Shown here in pieces: positions 8,259 to 16,357 of a stretch of DNA of 40,864 bases. Location of the stretch: NCBI GenBank assembly GCA_903956835.1, contig CAJBOM010000065.1, positions 1 to 40,864 of the forward strand, given 5' to 3'. The first letter of the stretch is position 1. Each line of letters opens with the position of its first letter. The translations under genes and the position numbers were made by a program. The notes beneath the pieces are model-generated. The model searched no databases. It was not told the DNA's origin and saw nothing but the letters and a program-made list of their open reading frames with translations. The DNA is from an uncultured Verrucomicrobiota bacterium (lineage in GTDB: Bacteria; Verrucomicrobiota; Verrucomicrobiia; Methylacidiphilales; Verrucolacustridaceae).

Positions 8259-9227
8259 ATGAAAAAAAATCCCGTTCAACCCGCGCGCCAAGAAGTTTCT
8301 CCAAGCAAAACCACCGCCAACCAGAAATCTTCCTCCGGAAAACCACGAATTATCGACAGCCACCAACATGTTTTCTGGCATGGCCGCAATGATCGGGAGT
8401 TGATCGCAGACATCGATGCTGCAGGGATCGACTTGAGCTGGCTTCTGACGTGGGACATTGCCCCTTGGGAATATGTCCCTGGACATAACGAGTGGCTCAG
8501 CCCACTCAATCGCCGAGCGGACGGGACGGTAGCTGGCGTTACCCTAGCCGATGTCCTGCTGGCCCGTGACCGGTATCCGCAACGGTTCATTGCAGGCTAC
8601 TGCCCTCATCCCATGAGCTATGAACCCTGCGCCGCACTCCGCACGGCGGTGAAGATGTACCAAGTGAAAGTATGCGGAGAATGGAAATACCGCATGCCCT
8701 TCGATGATCCCCGCTGCATCGAATTATTTCGGACTGCGGGGGAACTAGGCCTCCCCATCGTTTTGCATCTCGATTATGCTTGGCTCCCAGAGTCCAAAGG
8801 ACGCCCAGCATATCGGCCCTACTGGTACGGCGGTAATCATGACAACCTAGAGCGGGCCCTCCAAGCGTGTCCTCAGACTCGGTTTATCGGCCATGCCGCA
8901 GGATTCTGGCGTGGAATTTCAGCCGATTTCGATACGAATCCTGAGATGTATCCAAAGTCGCCCGTCACGGGTCCAGGTGTCATCCAACGGTTATTCGATC
9001 GGTACGAAAACCTCTCGGCTGATCTTTCGGCAGGATCTGGACTAGGCGCACTCCAGAGGAGTCCGGAATTCTCTCGGAAGTTTCTCTGCGACTATTCGGA
9101 ACGCCTTCTGTTTGGAAGAGATTGCTATGGCACGGAGCTCCTCGATGCCTTGACGGCTATGGATCTTCCGCCTGCCGTCTCTGCGGCCATCTTAGGCGGC
9201 AACGCCCAAAGACTAATTCCTTCTTAA
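8259..9227 (+). CDS. Amidohydrolase family metal-dependent hydrolase (Amidohydro_2-like)
   Basis: A 322-residue TIM-barrel hydrolase. Metal-binding elements are visible in order: HxH in DSHQHVF (His35, His37), a His in IVLHLDYAW (His170), a His in FIGHAAGFW (His212), and the late Asp in LLFGRDCYG (Asp288). The end ILGGNAQRLI is typical of Amidohydro_2 proteins. The family hydrolyses lactones, amides or C-C bonds. In sugar clusters such proteins are often lactonases acting after a sugar dehydrogenase, which would suit the oxidoreductases nearby, but that is inference. It is the third gene of the aminotransferase-heparinase operon and lacks a signal peptide. It converges on the pseudopilin gene with a 26-bp gap and no obvious terminator. 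Confidence 0.85.
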   Translation: MKKNPVQPARQEVSPSKTTANQKSSSGKPRIIDSHQHVFWHGRNDRELIADIDAAGIDLSWLLTWDIAPWEYVPGHNEWLSPLNRRADGTVAGVTLADVLLARDRYPQRFIAGYCPHPMSYEPCAALRTAVKMYQVKVCGEWKYRMPFDDPRCIELFRTAGELGLPIVLHLDYAWLPESKGRPAYRPYWYGGNHDNLERALQACPQTRFIGHAAGFWRGISADFDTNPEMYPKSPVTGPGVIQRLFDRYENLSADLSAGSGLGALQRSPEFSRKFLCDYSERLLFGRDCYGTELLDALTAMDLPPAVSAAILGGNAQRLIPS

Positions 9228-9253
9228 CTCCGATTTTGCGTACTCTCCGCAGT

Positions 9254-9943
9254 TCAATAAGCTAGCTCGGGTCCAGTGCCCTTCCAAAATCGGTTGGTCA
9301 CACTGGCTCTACAACTATCGAATACGGTCATGGGCACACGTCCAACATGCCCATCGCAGTAACCCACATTCACAAACTCTTTGTGCCTCTTTTTTAGAGC
9401 TGTAATCCGTGATGCTTTGCTACCTGTTACGGTGTTCTCTACAATCGTCCAGTGCTCCTCAAAATCCATCGTTAGTGCTGTTGCACTTGGATACATGATA
9501 CGAGCCATTTTCACACCACTCATATACCCATTCTGGCCGTAACTAACGCCCATGTAGGGTCCATAGACCCCATTGCTGACCGTCCCGTATTTGTCCGCAG
9601 GACAGACCAGAATTTTCGTGCCTTTATTTGTTCCGCCAAGGTACGGGATAATCGACATAACATACGAGGTACCCCAATTCGCATCATTTTGAGGAAATTC
9701 CCCGTCATTATCCGCTGCGCAGCTAAGTGAAGCAGCCCCGATCTGTTGCAGATGTCCCACGCACGCCCCTTGGTCCGCCGAGGCGCGAACTCGCGCCAGG
9801 GCCCCCAAAGACAAGCCAGCGAGCAGACCAATGATCGTGATCACGACCAGCAATTCCACCAAGGTAAACCCAGACCGAGCCAACCCAGTCCACACGGAAT
9901 CCACGCGACTGGAACGATCTCCATCCTCATCGCAGATTTTCAC
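9254..9943 (-). CDS. Type II secretion pseudopilin-like secreted protein
   Basis: A 229-residue protein with a prepilin leader of 25 residues ending RSG, followed by FTLVELLVVITIIGLLAGL. Gly(-1), Phe(+1) and Glu(+5) are all present, as PilD-type peptidases require. The C-terminal domain has a few Cys residues and the late GYCDGHVG element (H..DG type) common in pseudopilin-like proteins of Verrucomicrobiota and Planctomycetes. It may be assembled by a type II secretion or pilus machine, or stay anchored in the inner membrane. The start is GTG at 9943, which overlaps the stop of the DUF4838 gene (GTGA), so the two proteins are coupled. It is the last gene of a four-gene operon, whose order recurs in permuted form at 26903-34467. 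Confidence 0.85.
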   Translation of the reverse strand: MKICDEDGDRSSRVDSVWTGLARSGFTLVELLVVITIIGLLAGLSLGALARVRASADQGACVGHLQQIGAASLSCAADNDGEFPQNDANWGTSYVMSIIPYLGGTNKGTKILVCPADKYGTVSNGVYGPYMGVSYGQNGYMSGVKMARIMYPSATALTMDFEEHWTIVENTVTGSKASRITALKKRHKEFVNVGYCDGHVGRVPMTVFDSCRASVTNRFWKGTGPELAY

Positions 9944-11895
9944 GGTTTTTTCTTTTTAGCTGGAGGGGTGTACTGCAATACGGCTGATTCTTGAGGTGAT
10001 TTACCCAAGAAATCACCAATGGTGGCGTGCCACTGCCTCATCCCATACTCAATGGTGATGGCCAGTAATCCCTCATCCAAAGCAAAGGTGCTCTTCTGGG
10101 TATTGAGCATTTCAATCCGCTTTTGGCCTAAATCCCATGCACGGAGAAGCCACTCGTCTTTTTCCGCCAAGGTATAAGGGAAGGTCTGCTGTTGAAGTTT
10201 TTCAAAAAAATCTCGTGAGACATCGAAATCGGGTACCGCCGTAACCTTCCTCGGTGCACGAGCCGTTGCCTCCCACTCAAACGCTTCCATGGGAAAGCCT
10301 GTTCTCCCCAATTTAGCATAGAGCCCCAGGAGCTCCGACATAAGGGAGGTGTACTCGCAACCCACCCGCAGAAAGGAGATTCTTTTTTGCAGTTCAAGAT
10401 CAGTGCCCGCTGCCTTTTGCGCTTCGTCAAGGCAGAGTCCAGCCCGTGTCAGCTGTTCCGGGGAAAACATTTTAGGGATCGCGTTAAGGATAACGACGTA
10501 GCGGCCATCGATATCCAGCTTGCGCCAACTTTCGCGGGTAGCCTGGAGAAACACCTCGTGATACCGACGCACGGGATCAGCCGCCACCCCAAAGGCACTG
10601 TAAAACTCCTTCTCTAAATCACCGACTTTCCGATCCGGATCCCAAAGAAGATGGGTCACGACATAGTAGTTGAGCGCCATGTTCGAAAAGTTTTTTCCCG
10701 TTTCCCCATAAGCCCCGATCATTCCAGCCTTTCTTGCTTCGGTAATCGTCGTGGCGATTTCTTCAGGATAGAGAAATGGAAGATCCATCCAGTAATGGGT
10801 GCCCCAATATTCGCGCATGATAATTTTCACTCCCTTGGTTTTCCAAGAGCGAACGAAATCTCGGTATTCCTGAGCTCCCTTTTCCGAAAGGAGCATGGTC
10901 GCATAGGTTGTCATCGAGAGGTACACGTTGTCGGGCAGGGTCGGAATTTTGCTCGGAGGTTGCCGACCCACGGTGTAGGCAAACGTGCCGATCCCCTTTT
11001 TCGGTCTCTCCTTTTTCATCCGCAGTGCCATATCATTGACAAAGTCCCAATAGGCGTCGCCCGTAGTGCCCTTGGCCTGACAAAGAGGGCATTCGCAGAA
11101 TCCGTATCCATCGTTGGCTGAAACTGAGACAATATCCAAGCCTGATGTGTCCGCCGCTTCTAGAAGATTTTTAAAGAATTCGTCCCGGAGTTCAGGTTTC
11201 GATTCACAGAGTTGGGCAGGATTTCTTTTTCCACCGACCAAAGCGAACCAGTCGGGGTGAGCCGAAAAGTAAGTCTCCTTTGGAATCATATGGGACCAAG
11301 CGTGACCAAAGTTGGCCTTCAACTGATCCCCTTGGCGAGTTCGCCGCACCCAACGGGCCAGTTCTGGTTTCAGCTCAGCCCAGAAGCGGGCGTAGCCGAA
11401 TTTTAATAACCGCCGTTTGAATTCAGGAGTCCCGCCCTCCTTGATGGGGGGGAGCACAAGTTGCGGGCAGACGGGTATGACCTCGCCACTGGCTCCTGGC
11501 CACAACCAGCGAACCCCGCAATATTTCTCCAGGAAAACCGAAACGGCGTGACCCACCCCTTGGGCATCGCCCCTTAGGCAAACCCCTTGGTCATTAGATT
11601 GTAGAGCCCATGTTTCCTTAGGCACTTCTCCCTCCAGTTGAAAAAGAAAAGCTAACCCCGCCCCAGTATCTTCGGCGACGATGGGCAGGGATCGTCCGGT
11701 TGCTTTTTGTAGATGGTACTGCAGGTCTTCTGCAGATTGTTGGAGCGTACCACTAGCTCCCTTGGCCATCACAATTTGATCGAAGTCAGCCAGATTCTGG
11801 GAAGCGGCACCTGCCTGGGAAACCCCCAGTAAAGCAGTGGCTTGGATAAGGCGAAAGAGCGTTACTTTACAAACGGTGGATGTTTTTAAAAACAA
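9940..11895 (-). CDS. Secreted DUF4838 protein, paralogue 1
   Basis: A 651-residue protein with a signal peptide (about 1-31, ending AGAAS). Residues about 35-150 resemble the alpha-glucuronidase/GH20 N-terminal-type domain that precedes DUF4838 ('LQYHLQKATGRSLPI', 'VSVFLEKYCGVRWLWPGASGE'). The DUF4838 region follows, with SVSANDGYGFCECPLC near 257-272 (Cys267, Cys269, Cys272), REYWGTHYW with Glu362, and GAYGETGKNFS with Glu398. The two Glu residues are shared with the paralogues at 19542 and 31125 and are candidate catalytic residues. Function of the family is not established; a glycosidase-like role on polysaccharide is inferred from the fold and setting. The start ATG at 11895 is 33 bp after the previous gene. 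Its stop overlaps the pseudopilin start. Confidence 0.88.
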   Translation of the reverse strand: MFLKTSTVCKVTLFRLIQATALLGVSQAGAASQNLADFDQIVMAKGASGTLQQSAEDLQYHLQKATGRSLPIVAEDTGAGLAFLFQLEGEVPKETWALQSNDQGVCLRGDAQGVGHAVSVFLEKYCGVRWLWPGASGEVIPVCPQLVLPPIKEGGTPEFKRRLLKFGYARFWAELKPELARWVRRTRQGDQLKANFGHAWSHMIPKETYFSAHPDWFALVGGKRNPAQLCESKPELRDEFFKNLLEAADTSGLDIVSVSANDGYGFCECPLCQAKGTTGDAYWDFVNDMALRMKKERPKKGIGTFAYTVGRQPPSKIPTLPDNVYLSMTTYATMLLSEKGAQEYRDFVRSWKTKGVKIIMREYWGTHYWMDLPFLYPEEIATTITEARKAGMIGAYGETGKNFSNMALNYYVVTHLLWDPDRKVGDLEKEFYSAFGVAADPVRRYHEVFLQATRESWRKLDIDGRYVVILNAIPKMFSPEQLTRAGLCLDEAQKAAGTDLELQKRISFLRVGCEYTSLMSELLGLYAKLGRTGFPMEAFEWEATARAPRKVTAVPDFDVSRDFFEKLQQQTFPYTLAEKDEWLLRAWDLGQKRIEMLNTQKSTFALDEGLLAITIEYGMRQWHATIGDFLGKSPQESAVLQYTPPAKKKKP

Positions 11896-11928
11896 GCTAA
11901 GAACCTCTTTCTGTTCTGTGTCCCAGCG

Positions 11929-12696
11929 TTAGCCATCCTTGGCCGTCGCTGCCTGGATGATGATATTGCCGAATTTAACAAAAGGTGTTTTCACTCCATC
12001 GCTACTTCCTTCCGCATAGATCCCGACGGCCGTCACTCCCGACAGCTTGGGTTTAAGTTCGGCGGAACCGATTTTGTCCAAACTGCTGGCAGGATCGTAT
12101 GGATACCATTGAAGGGAAGACGGGTCGGAAATGGCCACAGGGAAACGTCGGGTGCCAGAGGAAATACCCAGCTCGGAGGAGATAAGATATTGCGAACCCA
12201 ACTGGACCACCAGACGCGTAGAAACCACGATGCCGCTTCCTCCCCAAAAGTTAAAAGAAATCGGAGTCTTGGCATTCAGGGTCACTTCCCCTGTCTTCAA
12301 GGCAAGAAAATCCTCTTGTTTCCATAAAACAAGTAGACGGACCTTGCCAGTAGGGTCGTGCGCAGACGCAGAGAAATAATCCGGTTCAGAAGACTTACCA
12401 CCATCAGCGATTTTGCAGGGACCCAGCCCACCAGTCCCCGTGGCACTCGCTCCCCCGTAGAATTTTGAACTCGGCAGAGCCGTGTTGTAATGGGCCGTGG
12501 GAGAGAGAAAGTTTTGATCAGAAAAAGTCATCGTGGGGGCGCCATCGACCCAACCCGTAAAACATTGCCAGTTGCTGGCCGTATAAATGGGAGAATTAAA
12601 ATTAACGATCACGGGACCCGCCGTACCTAGAGATGGCAGTGAACCTAGGAGCCCGGTGAGAAAAACCCGTCTCCATAAGCAGAGGTTAGGCTTCAC
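11929..12696 (-). CDS. Small secreted beta-rich protein of unknown function
   Basis: A 255-residue protein with a signal peptide (about 1-26, ending GTAG). I do not recognise a named family. The mature part alternates short hydrophobic strands with Gly/Ser turns (KVRLLVLWKQEDFLALKTG, GIVVSTRLVVQLGSQYLIS, KLSGVTAVGIYAEG, KFGNIIIQA). This pattern suggests a jelly-roll or carbohydrate-binding-like sandwich. The start is GTG at 12696 and overlaps the stop of the upstream glycosidase-like gene (GTGA), so the two are translationally coupled. In the parallel cassette at 26903-34467 the equivalent slot next to the DUF4838 gene holds a LamG-like sandwich protein, which supports a binding role. That role is inference. 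Confidence 0.7.
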   Translation of the reverse strand: MKPNLCLWRRVFLTGLLGSLPSLGTAGPVIVNFNSPIYTASNWQCFTGWVDGAPTMTFSDQNFLSPTAHYNTALPSSKFYGGASATGTGGLGPCKIADGGKSSEPDYFSASAHDPTGKVRLLVLWKQEDFLALKTGEVTLNAKTPISFNFWGGSGIVVSTRLVVQLGSQYLISSELGISSGTRRFPVAISDPSSLQWYPYDPASSLDKIGSAELKPKLSGVTAVGIYAEGSSDGVKTPFVKFGNIIIQAATAKDG

Positions 12697-15332
12697 TTGG
12701 GTCCACCTTCGCTCAGCAGGCGGAGAAGCTCTCTCTTGGCCTCGTCAAGTTGATGGGTCGTGGCCGTCAACACTGTTTTGGGATAAGGCATATTTCCGAC
12801 CATCTCCTCCTTCATTTTTAACCCATAGGGCGATTTTTCCCCAACTACACTTCCCAAGAAAGCATCGGCCTTGCTCAGCCACTCTTTCTTGGAAGGATCG
12901 CTTTTAGCCACATCCACAGCCGACTGGAGCATACGGAGATAGACCGCATCGGCATATCCGGCTTGGATCCCCATCCCAGAAGCGCAGTTGATTGCCTTGT
13001 CCCCATCAAAAAGGACCAAGCGGGCGTAGGTGTAAAAATCCACCCCATCCAGTCCTTTAGTCCAAACCTCCCAAAAAACTTTCCGAGTATAAAAAGAAGG
13101 AGACTTATAATAACCCCAACTGCCGTAAGTTCCGATCAGGGTCCCCTTTTCTAGGGTGACTTCCCTTGCCTGTTTCCATTTCTGAAACTGATCGATAAAA
13201 TGCACATTCAAAATAAAGGACCGGCAAAGAGGGGCTATTTCATTCATCATAGCAGCCGAGGCGGCTTTACCTGTTGGATTGGTTTCAGGCATCCAGCCCG
13301 CTGCGGACGTGAGCTTGGCCATCGGCAACCAAATAGAATGCATTTCCTCCACACCAAGTTCGTCTCCAAATTTAAAGGTAAACTGACGAAATCCCTTTTT
13401 CTCCAAATAGCTTTTGAATTGAGTCCATATATCCACAAAAGATTTTCCCCAAGATTCGGAAAGGTTGGTACTTCCCGTAAGTTCAGTGATGTAGTTCCCA
13501 CCTTTTATCACCATGGCTCCAGCTCCATGGCGAATGTTAACCCGTGAAAAACCCAGGTCTCGAGCAACTTGGATCTGTTCGTCGTACCCCGAAAAATCCA
13601 GCTCGGGGAGGGTACCGTCAGGCTGGGCAAAAGCCTCTGTTTTACCAGCTTGGCGATTTGCGATGATTGTCTTGAGGGGGACCCCGGTTGATTTTACGCG
13701 AATATTTTGCAGCGTGATCGCGCCATCCACCACCCCATCCCCGCCCAGCTCTCCCATGTTCCGGAGTAAAGGAGTTGCTCCTGATACTGAAAATTTGATG
13801 TCTTTCGCCTTGCCCACCGCCACGGGAAATGCGCGGGGAAAGGGTCCAAGCCAATTGAATCCGTAAAAACCAAGATTCAGCCCCAAGGAACGGTTGAAAG
13901 GTACCGGCCATATCTTAAGAGTTACAGGAAGGACTCGCGAAGTTTCTCCTGATTCCATTACAAGCTGGTACTGATATTCTCCTGGCGCCATCGATGCGGT
14001 CTGCGCTCGGATCCAAAGGATAGCCGTCTTGCCCGCAGCCAAGCCCCCTCCTGTGTTTGGCAGAAGCCAGAACTCCTCTGCCGCTGGATCTGGTTCTCTG
14101 GGTGAAACCGCCGAAATTAATTTCTGGACGATGGATTTGTCTGCAGGTTCCGTGGGTGCTGCTTTCGATACTTCCGCACCCATCGCGGTGACCGCAACTT
14201 GGCGGAAAAAGGTAAGCGCTTTTTCTGGCGCCCCCTTCTGCGGTTCCAAGCGAAGGCGAAGCGAGGGGAGTTCCTCCGTGGCTGTTAGATTGACAAAAGT
14301 ACTGGCAATTTCCCCCTGTCCCGTGTCGATCCGCAGTTCACGAACAACCTCACTCGCTTCGGGTTGTGTCGGGCTAAAACGTGGACGCCCCGCCGTCATA
14401 TGGTAACCGTAAATCGATTCATCCGCCACCGCATCCCTTTGCCAAACCACCCAACGATCTCCCGCGGGCAAACCTAAATGCGCTGGAGTTGCCACGGGGG
14501 TGGATGGGGAAAGCGTACGCATCATCCCTTGGATTCCTTCAAGAAAGATAGAGCCCCGAGTGATACCAGACTGGGTGGCATTCGCTCTCGCTTCCGTAAT
14601 TTTTTGGATCTTTTTTTCCAGTGCATCCTTCGCGGCAGGTTCGGTGGTGCGGGCCAGAGAATTTTGCAGTTGTTTGAGCCGCGGTTCACTCGCATGAACC
14701 GCATCGACATGCATCACCCGAAAAAGCATGGTTCCGATGAAGATCACGCGACCCATTCCAACTCGTTGTACCGCAATAATTGCACTCGTCCCATCTGTCA
14801 CAATGGGCTCTGCCGTGGTCAACCCCTGAAATACTATAAAATCCTTACCCCACCCAGAATCTGGTTCGGCACTTTTCGGCCAGAGGTCTTGCTTATCGGA
14901 TAGGTGATAATTCGCCAGACCTTTAGCACTCACCACTCGGGCGGTTCCCAGCCAGTCTGCCCAAGGAGGGACTTTGCCTCCCACCATTGGGACTAGGCTG
15001 GAGAGGACCGAATCGACGAGAATAAGATTACCCCCCCCAGAAAGAAATGCCTTCACCGCTTCGGCATCCTCCGGCTGTAACTGCCCAGGAGATTTTGGAG
15101 CAATCAGCACACTTTGGTAGGCAGACCAATCCTTTGGAGGTACCCAAGTGGCGGAGTATTGAAAGCCGATCTGCCCAGGATTAAGGACAGACAGAACCCA
15201 TTTGTCACACTCATACTTTCCATACTCCACCCCCATCAAAAGCACCGGTTTCTCGCCCAGGACCAAACTTGGTCCTAAAAACAAAACAACCATCAACGAA
15301 ATACAAGCAGTTCGGAACCTTATCCTTGACAT
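12693..15332 (-). CDS. Large secreted glycoside-hydrolase-like protein (DUF4091-type C-terminus)
   Basis: A protein of 879 residues from ATG 15332, with a signal peptide MSRIRFRTACISLMVVLFLG cleaved near VLGE. The N-terminal part ('VLIAPKSPGQ', 'VKAFLSGGGNLILVD') resembles the glutamine-amidotransferase-like or trimerisation-type domain that often accompanies beta-galactosidase-like enzymes. The central part is beta-rich. The C-terminal third has a TIM-barrel-like run (RVNIRHGAG, FTFKFGDELGVEE, then YGSWGYYKSP and GLDGVDFYTYARL) like DUF4091 glycosidase-like domains. The Glu in FGDELG is a candidate catalytic acid; not certain. A longer frame starts at TTG 15368, but that would run through the palindromic regulatory site, and the ATG gives a clean signal peptide. 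It leads the operon. Divergent from the oxidoreductase operon. Confidence 0.8.
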   Translation of the reverse strand: MSRIRFRTACISLMVVLFLGPSLVLGEKPVLLMGVEYGKYECDKWVLSVLNPGQIGFQYSATWVPPKDWSAYQSVLIAPKSPGQLQPEDAEAVKAFLSGGGNLILVDSVLSSLVPMVGGKVPPWADWLGTARVVSAKGLANYHLSDKQDLWPKSAEPDSGWGKDFIVFQGLTTAEPIVTDGTSAIIAVQRVGMGRVIFIGTMLFRVMHVDAVHASEPRLKQLQNSLARTTEPAAKDALEKKIQKITEARANATQSGITRGSIFLEGIQGMMRTLSPSTPVATPAHLGLPAGDRWVVWQRDAVADESIYGYHMTAGRPRFSPTQPEASEVVRELRIDTGQGEIASTFVNLTATEELPSLRLRLEPQKGAPEKALTFFRQVAVTAMGAEVSKAAPTEPADKSIVQKLISAVSPREPDPAAEEFWLLPNTGGGLAAGKTAILWIRAQTASMAPGEYQYQLVMESGETSRVLPVTLKIWPVPFNRSLGLNLGFYGFNWLGPFPRAFPVAVGKAKDIKFSVSGATPLLRNMGELGGDGVVDGAITLQNIRVKSTGVPLKTIIANRQAGKTEAFAQPDGTLPELDFSGYDEQIQVARDLGFSRVNIRHGAGAMVIKGGNYITELTGSTNLSESWGKSFVDIWTQFKSYLEKKGFRQFTFKFGDELGVEEMHSIWLPMAKLTSAAGWMPETNPTGKAASAAMMNEIAPLCRSFILNVHFIDQFQKWKQAREVTLEKGTLIGTYGSWGYYKSPSFYTRKVFWEVWTKGLDGVDFYTYARLVLFDGDKAINCASGMGIQAGYADAVYLRMLQSAVDVAKSDPSKKEWLSKADAFLGSVVGEKSPYGLKMKEEMVGNMPYPKTVLTATTHQLDEAKRELLRLLSEGGPK

Positions 15333-15368
15333 AGATACCAGTTGGAGCCAGTTGGTAATATATGTCAA
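15326..15368. promoter_or_regulatory. Nested palindromic operator in a 61-bp divergent region
   Basis: Perfect outer arms TTGACATA (15326-15333) and TATGTCAA (15361-15368) enclose inner arms TACCA (15336-15340) and TGGTA (15353-15357). The inner block includes TACCAGTTG at 15336-15344, the same 9-mer as in the GntR/aminotransferase region, and a related copy on the other strand. The site fills most of the gap between the start codons at 15332 (minus) and 15394 (plus), so one protein bound here could block both operons. The left TTGACATA overlaps the minus-strand ATG. No convincing -10/-35 pair was found. Confidence 0.55.
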
Positions 15369-15393
15369 CCCAAACTTTCACACACCCAATCCC

Positions 15394-16296
15394 ATGAACG
15401 TTTTCCGAATCGGTATGGTTGGGTTGGATACCTCCCATGTGCCCGCTTTCGCAAATCTCCTGCACGACACATCTCATGAACACCATGTGCCAGGGGCGCG
15501 CATCGTGGCCGCTTTTCCAGGGGGATCTCCGGATTTCGAAATGAGCATCAACCGCGTGCCGAAATACACCGAGGAGATGAGAGATAAACACCAGGTCGAA
15601 ATCGTTAATTCACTTTCCGCTCTTCGAGGAAAATGCGATGCCCTAATGCTGGAAAGCATCGACGGACGGGTCCATCTTGCACAATTCCGCGAAGTGGCCG
15701 ATTGGGGAGTACCCGTCTTCATTGACAAGCCGTTGACCGTGTCGACCTCCGAAGCGAGGGAGCTGGTGAGGATTGCCAAAGAAAAGAAAGTACGAATGAC
15801 CAGCGCCTCCGCCATGCGCTTCGCGGCAAGTTTCCAACAGGCGTTGCATGCGGACACAGCAGAACCGGTGATCGGCGGGGATTTTTATGGCCCCATGCAA
15901 TGGCAGGAGAAGTGCCCTGGATATTTTTGGTATGGAATTCACACGGTTGAAATGCTCTTTGCAGCAATGGGAACCGGCTGCTGTGAAGTGCACTCTTTTC
16001 GAGAAGAGTTGCACGATGTCGTAGTCGGTCGATGGACGGATGGACGATTGGGTATGGTCCGTGGCAATCGCGCGGGAAATCCTGGTTTCGGCGGGGTGAT
16101 CCATAGGAAGAACAAAAGTTTCGCCTTCGACGTTTCCACGGGCACGAAGCCGTTTTACGCAAGCCTGCTCGAGAAGATTATTCCTTTTTTCAAAGGACAA
16201 GCAGAGGTCGTCCCACCGGCAGAAATGATCGAAGTGATCGCCTTTCTTGAAGCCGCCAACCATAGTGCAACCTCCAAACAAAGGGTGATCCTATGA
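15394..16296 (+). CDS. Gfo/Idh/MocA oxidoreductase 1
   Basis: A 300-residue protein from ATG 15394. The N-terminal Rossmann strand is unusual: FRIGMVGLDTSHVPAF (residues 4-19) replaces the normal GxGxxG with GLDTSH, a form seen in a subgroup of the family. The conserved substrate/cofactor block is FIDKPLT (Asp111-Lys112-Pro113) instead of EKP. The C-terminal half has an alpha/beta sheet domain with WYGIHTVEMLF, in which the His of GIHTVE is the expected catalytic position. The family oxidises or reduces sugars and derivatives with NAD(P). The 192-bp longer frame from 15202 would read through the divergent gene and is rejected. It leads a run of four oxidoreductases; 61 bp separates it from the next start. 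No signal peptide: cytoplasmic. Confidence 0.85.
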   Translation: MNVFRIGMVGLDTSHVPAFANLLHDTSHEHHVPGARIVAAFPGGSPDFEMSINRVPKYTEEMRDKHQVEIVNSLSALRGKCDALMLESIDGRVHLAQFREVADWGVPVFIDKPLTVSTSEARELVRIAKEKKVRMTSASAMRFAASFQQALHADTAEPVIGGDFYGPMQWQEKCPGYFWYGIHTVEMLFAAMGTGCCEVHSFREELHDVVVGRWTDGRLGMVRGNRAGNPGFGGVIHRKNKSFAFDVSTGTKPFYASLLEKIIPFFKGQAEVVPPAEMIEVIAFLEAANHSATSKQRVIL

Positions 16297-16357
16297 ATTT
16301 CAAACAAGTCCGATGGATCGCAAGGTTATCTCTTCTTAAAGTGGAGCGACTTTTGTG

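Noticed and set aside
15333-15368. TTG start for the large glycosidase-like gene
   Set aside because: The ATG at 15332 yields a proper signal peptide, and the longer form would read through the nested palindrome.
15202-15393. Upstream extension of oxidoreductase 1
   Set aside because: It overlaps the divergent gene by over 100 bases and the residues do not resemble the family; ATG 15394 gives the Rossmann start directly.
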